From Chitinophagales bacterium (GTDB lineage Bacteria > Bacteroidota > Bacteroidia > Chitinophagales > CAIOSU01), in NCBI GenBank assembly GCA_026003335.1, contig BPHB01000001.1, positions 186,001 to 250,000 on the forward strand: DNA of 64,000 nucleotides, given 5' to 3'. The first letter of the stretch is position 1. Each line of letters starts with the position of its first letter. Under the pieces are notes generated by a model, which searched no databases, was not told where the DNA came from, and was given only the letters and a program-made list of their open reading frames with translations. Shown in pieces: positions 29,001 through 37,082 of the stretch. The translations under genes and the position numbers were made by a program.

Positions 29001-31211
29001 TGCATCCACCGAGGAAGAGTTAAAATAAACAATCAAGGGGGCGCAACCGGAAAGGGGCGAGCCGGAAAAGTCTGCCTGCGGATCGGTGATACGCAGTTGC
29101 CGGGTAGTGCTATCCACGCATCCGGACATGGTATCACGTACAAAAAGACTTACTGTATAGATTCCGGTAGAAGCATAGGTGTGTACATTATCCGGAAGGG
29201 TGGAGGTGTCTCCGTCTCCGAAATCCCATCTCCATTCATTGGGTCCCAGGGAATTATCCCGGATGGTAACCTCGTAAGGATTTTCACAATTAAAAATAAA
29301 TTCCATACCGGCACTCGGGGGGGCTATAGAAACATAATCGTACCGGGTAAGGGTGTCTGTACAACCATGATGAAAGGCTATGAGCGTAACATTGAAAGAG
29401 CCTGTGTCGGAATAGGTATAGGTCGGATTGGGATCTGTTGCAGTATTACCATCTCCGAAATCCCAGAGCCATTCTTCAGCTATATTGGTAGAATCAAAAA
29501 ACTGGATAGCTGTGCCCAAACAGACGTGCTGACGATCCGAACCAAAGTGCACCACAGGGGTATCTCCCGCAGCGATGTAGTTAGTTTTTAGTATAGAATC
29601 TATGCAGCCATCGGCATTGGTTATAGTAAGACTTACAGAATACACGCCATCCGTGGTGTAGGTGTGAGAGGGATTTTGAAGGGTTGAAGTGGTGCCATCG
29701 CCAAAATCCCATAACCAGCTGATTACCGGTGCGTTGGATGAGGATTGATCGGTGAAGTTTACCGTCAGGTCCACACAGCCTTCCGTAACATCTGCGGTGA
29801 AATTTGCCGTTGGGTTGGTGATGCGAATATAGTTAGGCTTAAAAGTAGTGCGGGTGCAGCCATCGGCACTGGTAACCGTTAACCGGACCCCGTAGCTTCC
29901 CGGAGCAGTATAGCTGTGTACGGGGTTGGCCTGTGTAGAAGTGGTGCCATCGCCAAAATCCCACAGCCAGGAGACCTCTCCGTTAGCCGTTTCGGTGAAA
30001 TTGACGGCAAAGGGAATGCCGCAGCCACTGGTTTTATCAGCCGTAAAATTTACTGTTGGCCGTGGATAGACGGTAATCAGATCTTCATAGACTATTGTGT
30101 CTTTACAACCTTTATTATTGGTTACAATGAGTGTTACATCGTAGGTTCCCGGTGAGGTATAATTATGAGTGGTATTTTTCACACTTGAAGTAGCTCCGTC
30201 ACCAAAGTCCCATGCCCAGGATACAATCGTGCCAGATGAAACGGACTGATCTGTAAAGGAAACGTTCACGCTACCGCAACCACTGGTTCTGTTGACAGAA
30301 AAATCTGCTTGCAGATGATCAATGACAAGAAAATCCGGTTTTGATTTTGTGTCAGAGCACCCCCCAGAGTTACTCACGGTTAATGAAACCGTATAGCTAC
30401 CTGCAGCTATGTAAGTATGTACAGGATTCTGCTGCGTAGAGGTAGTGCCATCACCAAAATCCCATAAATATCCTGTTATCTGGCTGCCTGAAACCTGGCT
30501 GGTAAAAGTAATGGCAGCAGGATAGGAGCAAGCGAAATCCGGTGCTGCGGTGAAGTTTACCTGCGGGGCAGGCAAAATGGTAATATAGTTAGACAGGGTT
30601 TTGCGATGCTCACAGCCATTAGCATCCCGTACCACCAACACGACCGTGTAAGTGCCAGGATTTGTGTACAAGTTGGTGGGATTCTGTGCAGTGGAGGTAT
30701 TTCCATCTCCAAAATCCCAGCGCCAGGAGACAATCGGAGCATCGCCTGGGGCGCTCAGATCAGTAAATGTAATAGCTTCAGGAACACAGCCAGTAGTTTT
30801 GCTGGCGGTGAAATTTGCTGTCGGGTTGGCAAAGACCGTTATCATAGCATGCACCGTCTTGGTATCACTGCCCCCTGAGTTGCTAACTGTAAGCGATACG
30901 GTATACGTGCCCGGTACAATGTAAATAGCACAAGGATTGCGGTCAGGTGACAGGTTATTGTTTCCAAAATTCCAAGACCAGGAAGTAGGGCTTCCGGTGG
31001 ACAGATCAGTAAAACAGACCACTAAGGGGCTGCATCCCTGTGTGACCGAGGCCGAGAAATCCGCTTTAAGCTGGGCAAATGCCTGGGATCCCAGGAGCAA
31101 CCATAATACGAGCAAGAATGCGGTTCTTAGGACAAGAAGGGGACTTCTGCTGAAGCTACATAAGCTGTTGCTAACTGAAAATAATAATGATGTAGGTCTT
31201 CTCTCCCTCAC
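23100..31211 (-). CDS. Giant PKD/Ig-like adhesin, gliding-motility (T9SS type B) C-terminus
   Basis: 2,703 residues. A signal segment (about 25-47, ending Q-A-F-A-Q) is followed by about 15 consecutive PKD domains, each with a W-x-W-D-F-G-D-G-like core. After these come about 15 Ig-like modules of the form C-x-G-D-S-V-x-L-x-A-x-G-G ... Y-x-W-x-P, with two more PKD domains (H-W-S-F-G-D-G, W-H-W-D-F-G-D-G) set between them. The end is a gliding motility-associated C-terminal domain (P-N-A-F-T-P-N-G-D-E-T-N-N, V-F-D-R-W-G-N-Q-V-F, W-D-G-T-Y-Q-N-K). Such proteins are exported by the type IX system and act in adhesion or gliding (family knowledge). The reading frame is intact over 8.1 kb. A terminator follows; no operon partner. 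Confidence 0.95.
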   Translation of the reverse strand: MRERRPTSLLFSVSNSLCSFSRSPLLVLRTAFLLVLWLLLGSQAFAQLKADFSASVTQGCSPLVVCFTDLSTGSPTSWSWNFGNNNLSPDRNPCAIYIVPGTYTVSLTVSNSGGSDTKTVHAMITVFANPTANFTASKTTGCVPEAITFTDLSAPGDAPIVSWRWDFGDGNTSTAQNPTNLYTNPGTYTVVLVVRDANGCEHRKTLSNYITILPAPQVNFTAAPDFACSYPAAITFTSQVSGSQITGYLWDFGDGTTSTQQNPVHTYIAAGSYTVSLTVSNSGGCSDTKSKPDFLVIDHLQADFSVNRTSGCGSVNVSFTDQSVSSGTIVSWAWDFGDGATSSVKNTTHNYTSPGTYDVTLIVTNNKGCKDTIVYEDLITVYPRPTVNFTADKTSGCGIPFAVNFTETANGEVSWLWDFGDGTTSTQANPVHSYTAPGSYGVRLTVTSADGCTRTTFKPNYIRITNPTANFTADVTEGCVDLTVNFTDQSSSNAPVISWLWDFGDGTTSTLQNPSHTYTTDGVYSVSLTITNADGCIDSILKTNYIAAGDTPVVHFGSDRQHVCLGTAIQFFDSTNIAEEWLWDFGDGNTATDPNPTYTYSDTGSFNVTLIAFHHGCTDTLTRYDYVSIAPPSAGMEFIFNCENPYEVTIRDNSLGPNEWRWDFGDGDTSTLPDNVHTYASTGIYTVSLFVRDTMSGCVDSTTRQLRITDPQADFSGSPLSGCAPLIVYFNSSSVDADTYLWLFGNGDTSTQPDPIYVYDSTGIYDVTLIVTDIHGCTDTLVKPGYVTVYGATAWFAADTLTGCTPLKVHYSDSSYAYLGSIVSWNWEFGDGGTDTSQHPQRTYYQPGIYSVSLKVSDSNGCTDSTARADYVIPTYPAPLFYADDTVVCIGQQIQFMNLSVGTGMQFMWDFGDGSSSTDSLPVHAYQNEGSYTVSLRATDINGCDSTLIKPLYIRVVKPHAAFTVDSLFSSCPPLWVNFTDLTPASDSVVAWLYHFGDNQTSDLQHPTHVYTTADSFWAHLEVTDFNGCKDTFYFPDPIVVTGPRGTFDFIQNEVCVDVPVKFFSDAADTIIHIYDYGDGYLGITVGPDTLTHVYTYPGVFHPSLVMDDGHGCVIAIDHPDSIVTFGIWAGFTADVTHICRASAVQFTDTSHSVPPAISWFWDFGDGATSTLQNPIHYYGVPGKYDVTLIVTNAEGCTDTLIVSQYITVDPGPTADFITSDSNVCIPETIRFTDTSVSDSVIISWSWDFGDGSASVLQNPDHTYTTAGSFDVTLMIETVAGCRDTTVKTIVTHGPPVAEAGPGSTICAGDSAQLTGTGGLLYAWSPASTLSDSAAANPLAFPTVTTTYILTVYDSIGCSDTDSVTVMVHPLPVVSSSGNGICIGGAAPLQASGGVMYSWTPASSLDNPNIANPIATPDSTTTYTVEVTDSNGCINTASSTVRVFPLPDPEITASATVLCEGEWVQLHATGGVSYSWSPPTGLSNPFIADPVATPSNSTTYVVTVTDSNNCVNTDSITLTVNLLQVTFVSPDTALCMFESAQLAAGGGTSYQWYPATGLSCTTCPDPVATPLETTRYYVDITNAAGCVTTDSVLITVFPLPTVTVSSDTALCYDNTFQLQASGGVAYKWFPAASLSCEHCPNPVAAPQQTTTYHVEVTSDKGCINRDSVTMVIRQLEARANFSDTVACLPADISFTDLSSGDGIIISHHWSFGDGTTDSVANPVHRYTNAGVYPVTLTVQSSYGCVDSLTKNIIIHPLPPADAGPGAVICMGDTALLQASGGIAYQWSPLSSLSNANDASPLAFPVISTTYFVTVTDANGCVSMDSVFVRVNPLPVVTVTPGLTTCESVSTPLNASGGVSYNWSPGTYLNTTNIPNPIARPLSSITYTVEVTDSNGCRNFGSVSLQVNPLPYALVSPDTSICVGDSVRLFAAGGTTYNWFPDSTLSCKYCPEPIASPASTTTYQVNITNTYGCTVTKFVTVTIHPLPDIEVIADTFTCAGHGVQLYARGGAHYTWFPTTGLSDPLIAVPIAMPDSSTTYYVRAVSAMGCVNMDSVHVEVVRFFTGISVSDTTGCQPVQTQFNTIGYASEPITSWHWDFGDGKSSSLPAPVHVFGYPGNYYPKLVLTTQRGCMDSVSTAITVFPLPVADAGPDTAICFGESVQLQGAGGDYYNWSPAIGLSAIDVADPIAHPAITRAYELVVTNAYGCQDRDSVVITVNDLPVLTVSAGASLCYGDSVQLEASGGSIYTWSPADGLNRTDIPDPVARPERTTVYMVTAQTEFGCQATDSVIVAIRPLPDIQIKAADRICSGDSTRFDLSGAVEYEWYPSQGLSCSRCSSPIASPDSSLTYYVRMLDAYGCLWTDSVMLTVNPVAEVTTRNDITLCKGESVELTSEAQYASEFTWTPANGLDNPDILSPTASPDTTTTYIIMANNAHDCPAHDTVVITVIDRIHTVVSDPIRICLGDSVRLEARIEAEGINGSGLLWIPADLFSDPTAPVQVIRPHASAEYMVVAAGGLCRPDTQYVHVQVDMLPTVDAGEDVVVLPGTEVTFTATSPNHIIQYYWSPSQEMSCYDCQSASVRVEESGTYYVHVVDVNGCQAADSVKVRIIQTCEGDIWVPNAFTPNGDETNNIFRVRSTGLIELISFKVFDRWGNQVFATEDIREGWDGTYQNKLVNTDVYVWYVRASCPNGEIVDLKGNVTALR

Positions 31212-31511
31212 AAAATCATTCCTCCATAGATAGTTCGTCCACCTACCCGGAACTCTTTCTCTTTATAGAATCCAATATTCCTCCGATGTTCCGGTAAAAA
31301 CTCTTACGAAAACCAACAAGTTTTGGTTGCGTATCGCGATCCATCCGATATACTCTGTAGGACGATATGTGACACTGATAAAAGATTCTTGCAGAAGACC
31401 TTTACAGGGGTTTGTCCACATCGTGAAGCATAAAATTTAAAACAAACAGGCCGTTAGCTTGTTGTCAATTCAGCTATATTTGCGTAAACAGAATCAAACC
31501 TTTTAACGAAG
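31212..31511. promoter_or_regulatory. Divergent intergenic region, nuo promoter candidate
   Basis: 300 bp between the divergent giant PKD gene and nuoA. TATATTTG at 31475-31482 fits the Bacteroidota -7 consensus TAnnTTTG and lies 30 bp before the nuoA ATG. I see no well-spaced -33 element and no other structure. Confidence 0.4.
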
Positions 31512-31877
31512 ATGGAATACCTTAGAGATTACTTGCCTATTTTGCTGCTTTTTGCTGTAGTTGCCGGATTCGTGGTGCTCAACCTTGTAGGTACTCATCT
31601 GTTGGGTCCCAAACGGTATTCCAGGCGGAAACTGGAAACCTTTGAATGTGGAGGAGAGGTGCAAGGGAATGCCCGTACGCCATTTCATGTAAAGTATTTT
31701 CTGGTGGCAATATTGTTTGTGCTGTTTGATGTGGAAGTCATTTTTATGTATCCGTGGGTAGTGAATTTCAGAGAATTAGGGCTGATTGGTTTTATTGAAA
31801 TGATGATTTTTCTGAGCTTTTTATTTGCAGGATTTGTTTATGTAGTCAAAAAAGGCGCACTGAAATGGGAAGCCTGA
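31512..31877 (+). CDS. nuoA: NADH-quinone oxidoreductase subunit A
   Basis: Membrane subunit of respiratory complex I. 121 residues with three membrane helices (about 8-28, 65-85, 92-112), normal length. Conserved features are L-G-P-K-R, the F-E-C-G loop (T-F-E-C-G-G-E) and the acidic helix start F-D-V-E-V-I-F-M-Y-P-W. It is first in a nuoABCDE series. Confidence 0.95.
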   Translation: MEYLRDYLPILLLFAVVAGFVVLNLVGTHLLGPKRYSRRKLETFECGGEVQGNARTPFHVKYFLVAILFVLFDVEVIFMYPWVVNFRELGLIGFIEMMIFLSFLFAGFVYVVKKGALKWEA

Positions 31878-31898
31878 AAAACAAAGGAGGATTGAAAG

Positions 31899-32456
31899 AT
31901 GAGTAACGCCAATACCAAAATACCCACGCTGGTTGAAGCTCCTCCGGGCTATGAGGGTCCGGGCTTTTTTGCTACCACGCTGGAAAGTGTTATCGGGCTT
32001 GCCCGCAAGTACTCCATCTGGCCTTTGCCGTTTGCCACCTCATGCTGCGGCATTGAATTTATGGCTACGATGGGAGCCCATTATGACTTTGCACGGTTTG
32101 GGTCAGAACGTCCCAGTTTTTCCCCCCGACAGGCTGATTTGCTGATGGTTATGGGCACCATAGCCAAAAAGATGGGACCTCCGCTGAAACAGGTTTACAT
32201 TCAGATGGCTGAACCCAAATGGGTGCTGGCTATGGGTGCTTGTGCTTCCAGCGGTGGAATATTTGATACCTACAGCGTGCTGCAGGGTATAGATGAAATC
32301 ATTCCTGTGGATGTGTATGTGCCGGGATGTCCTCCCAGGCCTGAACAGGTAATAGACGGGTTGCTGAAAATTCAGGAACTGGTTAAAAACGAACCCCTGC
32401 GCAAAAGGTATTCTCCTGAATACCGGGAAAGACTTGCCAAATACGGAATTGATTGA
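31899..32456 (+). CDS. nuoB: NADH-quinone oxidoreductase subunit B
   Basis: Carries the [4Fe-4S] cluster N2 that passes electrons to quinone. 185 residues. The cluster cysteines are visible: T-S-C-C-G-I-E-F, M-G-A-C-A-S-S-G-G and V-P-G-C-P-P-R-P-E. It begins 22 bp after nuoA behind an AGGAGG-like site, and its TGA overlaps the nuoC ATG by one base. Confidence 0.97.
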   Translation: MSNANTKIPTLVEAPPGYEGPGFFATTLESVIGLARKYSIWPLPFATSCCGIEFMATMGAHYDFARFGSERPSFSPRQADLLMVMGTIAKKMGPPLKQVYIQMAEPKWVLAMGACASSGGIFDTYSVLQGIDEIIPVDVYVPGCPPRPEQVIDGLLKIQELVKNEPLRKRYSPEYRERLAKYGID

Positions 32457-33010
32457 TGGAAAAAATACCACACGAGCTCATTGTAACAAAGCTGAAGGAA
32501 CGCTTTGGAAAGGATATCCTAAGAACGGAAGAAGAACCTTTATACAAGGTTTTAGTCGTAACTATCAATCCAGCCAGAATTGTGGATTTGCTGCGGTTTT
32601 TATATGAAGACAAAGACCTGCAGTTTCAGTTTCTCACATCCCTCTTTGCGGTGCACTATCCCGAACGGAAGGATGAAGAAATTGAAATGGTGTATCTGGT
32701 GCATAGTCTATGGAAGAACACCCGATTTAGAATAAAAGCAAATCTGCCGATAAGCAATCCGGTAATAGATTCCGTAACCGGACTATACGCTGCAGCAAAC
32801 TGGATGGAAAGAGAAACTTATGACTTTTTTGGCGTGCAGTTTAAAGGACATCCGGATCTGAAACGCATACTGAACGTGGACTCCATGGATTACTTCCCCA
32901 TGCGTAAGGAGTATCCCCTGGAAGAAGGCACGCGCACAGACAAAGATGACACCATGTTTGGTCGCCAGAGTCTGGTGAACAAAAAGGAATCTTTACAGGC
33001 TAAAACCTAA
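32456..33010 (+). CDS. nuoC: NADH-quinone oxidoreductase subunit C
   Basis: 30-kDa subunit of the peripheral arm of complex I. 184 residues from the ATG at 32456; an in-frame TTG at 32453 is possible. The family signature W-M-E-R-E-T-Y-D-F-F-G-V-x-F-x-G-H-P-D-L-x-R-I-L is present and the C-terminal P-L-E-E-G-T-R-T-D-K is typical. It is coupled to nuoB and followed 10 bp later by nuoD. Confidence 0.95.
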   Translation: MEKIPHELIVTKLKERFGKDILRTEEEPLYKVLVVTINPARIVDLLRFLYEDKDLQFQFLTSLFAVHYPERKDEEIEMVYLVHSLWKNTRFRIKANLPISNPVIDSVTGLYAAANWMERETYDFFGVQFKGHPDLKRILNVDSMDYFPMRKEYPLEEGTRTDKDDTMFGRQSLVNKKESLQAKT

Positions 33011-33019
33011 TTTTCTGTA

Positions 33020-34249
33020 ATGGAACAAAAACTTGCCGAAAAGACAACCACCCCAACACCGCTGATTCAACAAAGCGTTGGCGATGATGGATTGCTGACA
33101 ATAAATCTTGGGCCTACCCATCCGGCAACGCACGGCATTCTGCAGAATCTGCTCAAAATTGACGGAGAAAAAATCGTTTATGCCGAACCAACCATAGGCT
33201 ACATCCACCGTGCTTTTGAAAAGTTGAGTGAAAGGAGACCCTATTATCAGATTACCCCGATTACTGACCGGTTGAACTATTGCTCGGCTCCCATCAACAA
33301 TATCGGATGGCACATGGCGGTGGAAAAACTGCTGGGTATCGAGGTACCCAAGCGGGTGGATTATATGCGCGTGATTATCATGGAGCTTGCCAGAATTGCA
33401 GACCATATCATCTGTAATTCCATTCTTGGCGTGGACACGGGCGCCTTTTCGGGCTTTCTGTACATGTTTCAGAAGCGGGAAGATATTTATGAAATCTATG
33501 AAGAAATATGTGGTTCACGGCTTACAACCAACATAGGAAGAATAGGCGGTTTTGAACGGGACTTTAACGATGTTGCCCTAGCAAAGCTGAAAAAATTCCT
33601 GGAAGACTTTCCCAAGACTCTGGATGAATTTGAAAAGCTGTTTAACCGCAACCGTATTTTCATGGACCGCACCGTAGGTGTGGGAGGAATTTCAGCCGAA
33701 AGGGCATTAAACTACGGTTTTACAGGGCCTAACCTCCGAGCGGCCGGAGTAGATTATGATGTGCGCGTAATGAACCCGTACTCATCATACGAAGACTTTG
33801 ACTTTGACATTCCTATCGGAGAAAATGGCGATTGCTATGACCGTTTCATGGTGAGAAACCGTGAAATGCATGAAAGCCTGAAAATCATCCGGCAGGCACT
33901 GGAAAAAATGCCCAAAGGCTCATTCCATGCCGATGTACCGTGGGTTTATCTCCCTCCGAAAGAAGACGTGTATAACAACATGGAAGCCCTTATCTACCAT
34001 TTCAAGATTATCATGGGAGAAATTAATGTGCCTAAGGGAGAGGTGTATTTTTCGGTAGAAGGAGGCAATGGCGAACTGGGATTCTACATCGTAAGTGATG
34101 GGGGCAGACAACCTTACCGGCTACACTTCCGCAGGCCCTGTTTTATCTATTATCAGGCTTATCCGGAGCTGATAAAAGGCTCTTTACTCTCAGATGCCAT
34201 TATTACGATGAGTAGTCTGAATATAATTGCAGGAGAATTAGATGCTTAA
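33020..34249 (+). CDS. nuoD: NADH-quinone oxidoreductase subunit D
   Basis: 49-kDa quinone-site subunit of complex I. 409 residues, standard length. The signature [11 protein letters not shown] is at about 30, E-P-x-I-G-Y-I-H-R at 55-65, and the C-terminus ends with the conserved I-I-A-G-E-L-D-A. nuoE begins 7 bp after its end. Confidence 0.97.
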   Translation: MEQKLAEKTTTPTPLIQQSVGDDGLLTINLGPTHPATHGILQNLLKIDGEKIVYAEPTIGYIHRAFEKLSERRPYYQITPITDRLNYCSAPINNIGWHMAVEKLLGIEVPKRVDYMRVIIMELARIADHIICNSILGVDTGAFSGFLYMFQKREDIYEIYEEICGSRLTTNIGRIGGFERDFNDVALAKLKKFLEDFPKTLDEFEKLFNRNRIFMDRTVGVGGISAERALNYGFTGPNLRAAGVDYDVRVMNPYSSYEDFDFDIPIGENGDCYDRFMVRNREMHESLKIIRQALEKMPKGSFHADVPWVYLPPKEDVYNNMEALIYHFKIIMGEINVPKGEVYFSVEGGNGELGFYIVSDGGRQPYRLHFRRPCFIYYQAYPELIKGSLLSDAIITMSSLNIIAGELDA

Positions 34250-34255
34250 AACGAT

Positions 34256-34792
34256 ATGAGTTCAAACGGACACGCAGTGAAATTTTCAGAAGCCTCACTG
34301 GCTAAAATAAGGGAAATTATTTCGCATTATCCGGAAGGGAAACAAAAGTCAGCTTTGCTGCCAGTACTGCATATGGCCCAAGAAGAGCTGGGCAACGGCT
34401 GGCTACCGGTAGAAGTGATGGATTATGTGGCTTCTCTGCTGAATCTTCAGCCTATTGAGGTGTATGAGGTAGTAACGTTTTATTCCATGTATCATCAGCA
34501 TCCCATAGGCCGGCATGTTCTGGAAGTTTGTCAAACTTCACCTTGTTGTATGACTGGAGCCGAAGAGCTGATTCAGTACCTGGAAAAAAAACTGGGTATT
34601 AAGGCAGGAGAGACCACCCCCGACCGCATGTTTACAATAAAACCCGTTGAGTGTTTAGCTGCCTGCGGATATGCCCCCATGATGCAGGTAGGAGCGCATT
34701 ATTATGAAAACCTGACTGAAGAAAAAGTAGACTGCCTCCTTGAAAAGCTGCGTAATACGCCTTATCCGGTAATAGAAAAGCTGGAAATTTGA
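34256..34792 (+). CDS. nuoE: NADH-quinone oxidoreductase subunit E
   Basis: 24-kDa [2Fe-2S] subunit of the NADH-oxidising module. 178 residues. Cluster ligands sit in C-Q-T-S-P-C-C-M-T-G and E-C-L-A-A-C-G-Y-A-P. The thioredoxin-like fold region A-Q-E-x-x-G-x-G-W-L-P precedes them. The series stops here: the next genes are on the other strand, so nuoF-N must be elsewhere. Confidence 0.95.
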   Translation: MSSNGHAVKFSEASLAKIREIISHYPEGKQKSALLPVLHMAQEELGNGWLPVEVMDYVASLLNLQPIEVYEVVTFYSMYHQHPIGRHVLEVCQTSPCCMTGAEELIQYLEKKLGIKAGETTPDRMFTIKPVECLAACGYAPMMQVGAHYYENLTEEKVDCLLEKLRNTPYPVIEKLEI

Positions 34793-34855
34793 GCCCTTGT
34801 TTCTACAGGGTATCAGTTTTTAATGAACCGGGGTGGATACGCAAGATTTTGGCCT

Positions 34856-35332
34856 TCATTCCCAAAAGTTATCCTTCCAGGCATTTAGGGTAGTACAAAT
34901 CGGTGTTTGCTTGGGGTGCAGTTTTGCTATTTTCTCCAATTGCTTTTTTGAAGCGCTTCTCTGTAATTCATTAAACAAAACCCGCTCTTCAAACCGGATA
35001 TGATGATCCAGTAATTCAGCGATTTCCAATAAAACCTCCACAGATACCAAGGGCTGCGTAAAAAGCAGTTCCAGCTGCCGATGTTGCTGGATTGCCTGCA
35101 GCACTAAAGGATGACTTTTGCCCAGAACAGGGAAGAGGTAGGATTCTTCGTTTTCAAAATGGGGCAGTAGCTGATATTTGTAAAAGGCATCGCAGTATTT
35201 TTTTATGCGTTCCGGATCCACTTTCTTTTTGAGGCCGGTCCTGATTTTCCAGCCAAGCAGTAATCCATGGTGATGCTCGCGGCTAAAGGGCTGCAAGGCC
35301 TTATCACGTTGAATAGGCACGTATGATTTCAT
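34856..35332 (-). CDS. Hemerythrin-like domain protein
   Basis: I choose the ATG at 35332, which overlaps the stop of the DUF488 gene in an ATGA arrangement; the frame is open to 35359. About 158 residues. Iron-ligand candidates follow the hemerythrin HHE order: S-R-E-H-H-H-G-L-L near the start, H-F-E-N-E-E near the middle, Q-Q-H-R-Q-L, then D-H-H-I-R-F-E-E-R. Such proteins bind O2 or NO at a di-iron site. It is the last gene of the RIC-DUF488-hemerythrin run, which points to nitrosative-stress defence or repair. Confidence 0.85.
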   Translation of the reverse strand: MKSYVPIQRDKALQPFSREHHHGLLLGWKIRTGLKKKVDPERIKKYCDAFYKYQLLPHFENEESYLFPVLGKSHPLVLQAIQQHRQLELLFTQPLVSVEVLLEIAELLDHHIRFEERVLFNELQRSASKKQLEKIAKLHPKQTPICTTLNAWKDNFWE

Positions 35333-35685
35333 ATTTTTAATTGTTTTAGCACTTTGCAAAGTACTACGGCCTGGTTTGCCTCCGTGTTTTTAGCTGAATA
35401 TAAAAGGGTTACCGGTTTATTTCTGGCAATTTGCCTGATGCGTTTAAGTTCCTCTTTGTGGCTCATTAATTCATTCCGGTAGCGCCTGGCAAATTCATTA
35501 AAGCGTTCGGCCTTATGGCTAAACCATTTTCTAAGTTCTGTGGAGGGTGCCAGTGTTTTGTTCCATTCATCCAGGCGGGCATATTCTTTTGTAATGCCCC
35601 TTGGCCAAATGCGGTCAACCAATATTCTATACCCATCCTCTTCTGAAGGTGCATCATAAATCCGCTTGATGCAAATAGCTTTCAT
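35329..35685 (-). CDS. DUF488-family protein
   Basis: 118 residues, the full size of DUF488 proteins. The family pattern I-K-R-I-Y-D-A-P, L-V-D-R-I-W-P-R-G-I-T-K, L-D-E-W-N-K-x-L-A-P-S, L-R-K-W-F-S-H and V-T-L-L-Y-S-A-K is clear. The biochemical role is unknown. Its ATG directly adjoins the RIC stop and its stop overlaps the hemerythrin start, so it is cotranscribed with nitric-oxide response genes. Confidence 0.9.
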   Translation of the reverse strand: MKAICIKRIYDAPSEEDGYRILVDRIWPRGITKEYARLDEWNKTLAPSTELRKWFSHKAERFNEFARRYRNELMSHKEELKRIRQIARNKPVTLLYSAKNTEANQAVVLCKVLKQLKI

Positions 35686-36411
35686 TTATCCTGATACAAG
35701 TTTCTCCAGTTCAATGGCTTTTGGGAAAAGAATATTATTCTCCAGATGAATATGCAGATGCAAATTATCCTGAAATTCTTTTAACAAGGTATAGGTAACG
35801 TGATAGGTATTGCACGCATCTTCCGGAGGAGTATAGTGATTGCATAATTCAGCTATTTTCGCAAAACGTTCTCCTTCCTCGTCATGTTCCTGCATCAACA
35901 CTTTAATGGGGTTATTTACCGTAAAAAAGTGTGAGGCACGCACAGTTTGCCCTGTTTCTTTCGCTTTGACCATTTGCCGGATGAAAGGGAACAGTATGAG
36001 CTCTTCTTTTTTCATGTGCTTTGCCAGTTCCCCGGCCGAATTGTGAAATGCTTCAGTAATTGTATATAAATCGGGATGGCGGGTGCCATGCACTTTACAG
36101 AGTTTGTCCACATAATTTTTAATAACAGGTGTCTGGCGTTCAATATAGCGGTGATGCTTGTTTTCAATATAATCAACCAGCGCATCCAGCTCCCAGGAGT
36201 TAAAGGCTAAGCCACTGTCAGGCGCTGTGTGCGTGGCTTCTAGCAGTTTTGTAATCACCTCTTCAACAGGAATGGATTTTTGATCGCATGCTTCTTGCAC
36301 AGTGCGATTACCCTTACAGCAAAAATCTATACCCAGCGATTCAAAGACCGATGCGGTCCTGTAATCTTCAGCTACTATTTCTCCGATGGTTTTTTCTTTT
36401 ATGTCGTTCAT
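35686..36411 (-). CDS. ric: RIC-type iron-sulfur repair di-iron protein (YtfE/ScdA)
   Basis: Repair of iron-sulfur centres damaged by nitric oxide or oxidants. I choose the ATG at 36411 (M-N-D-I-K-E-K-T-I-G-E-I-V); the frame runs to 36444. 241 residues. The N-terminal ScdA domain has F-E-S-L-G-I-D-F-C-C-K-G-N-R-T. The hemerythrin-like part has ligand motifs N-K-H-H-R-Y, A-K-H-M-K-K-E-E-L, M-Q-E-H-D-E-E-G and H-I-H-L-E-N-N-I-L-F-P. It is followed with no gap by DUF488. Confidence 0.93.
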   Translation of the reverse strand: MNDIKEKTIGEIVAEDYRTASVFESLGIDFCCKGNRTVQEACDQKSIPVEEVITKLLEATHTAPDSGLAFNSWELDALVDYIENKHHRYIERQTPVIKNYVDKLCKVHGTRHPDLYTITEAFHNSAGELAKHMKKEELILFPFIRQMVKAKETGQTVRASHFFTVNNPIKVLMQEHDEEGERFAKIAELCNHYTPPEDACNTYHVTYTLLKEFQDNLHLHIHLENNILFPKAIELEKLVSG

Positions 36412-36524
36412 GGCGTAAATATTTTTGAATTTAACCGGTTTCATGTTTTAATATGATTGATACCGAGAAAAGCCTGTCTGGATTAACACTGTGCGGTAAA
36501 TGCAGCAATATTTCATCTGAGCGA

Positions 36525-36917
36525 TCATAGCAAGGGAGTGGAGGAGGAATTGTTTTTGTAATAGGCAAGTTTATGCTGAAACATGTCAGCCATCCTTTCT
36601 GCCCGCCATTTAGCCTCTTTAGCTTTGGGTCCGGAAAAAAGGGAATCCACGGTTTCATTGAATAATTTCAGCCAGTGCTCAAAGTGTTTTTGCTCCACTG
36701 GAAGCTTTGCATGGGGGGCAAAGGGACTGCCATAATAAGTATGTTCTTCCAGCAACACGGTTTGCCAGAAGCGATACATTTTATCCAGATGTTGCGGCCA
36801 GCGGTCTTCAATGACATTCCTGAAAATGTCCCCCAGCAAAGTATCCGTCCTGACTCTGGCATAGAAGGTATCAACCAGCAATTTGATGTCTTCTATATTT
36901 TTTATTTCTTTTTTCAT
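36525..36917 (-). CDS. Group III truncated haemoglobin
   Basis: 130 residues. Features of group III globins are visible: L-V-D-T-F-Y-A-R-V-R at helix B, R-F-W-Q-T-V-L-L, the G-S-P-F-A-P-H segment, and the proximal His in E-Q-K-H-F-E-H-W-L-K-L-F. Such globins handle NO or O2. It lies 113 bp upstream of ric on the same strand and faces the same Rrf2 regulator, so a nitrosative-stress role is likely. Confidence 0.9.
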   Translation of the reverse strand: MKKEIKNIEDIKLLVDTFYARVRTDTLLGDIFRNVIEDRWPQHLDKMYRFWQTVLLEEHTYYGSPFAPHAKLPVEQKHFEHWLKLFNETVDSLFSGPKAKEAKWRAERMADMFQHKLAYYKNNSSSTPLL

Positions 36918-37082
36918 ACTATCACAGGCTCCATATTATATTATGACAGGTAACCAAACCACTGCTGAAAAAGCGCTTGTGCATGTGTGTGAAAAGGATA
37001 ATCATGAAACTCTTTTTTACGTGATGGCCGGTAGTTTATAGTCTTTTTTATGATATTATTATTCTGTATTAACTTAAATTAT

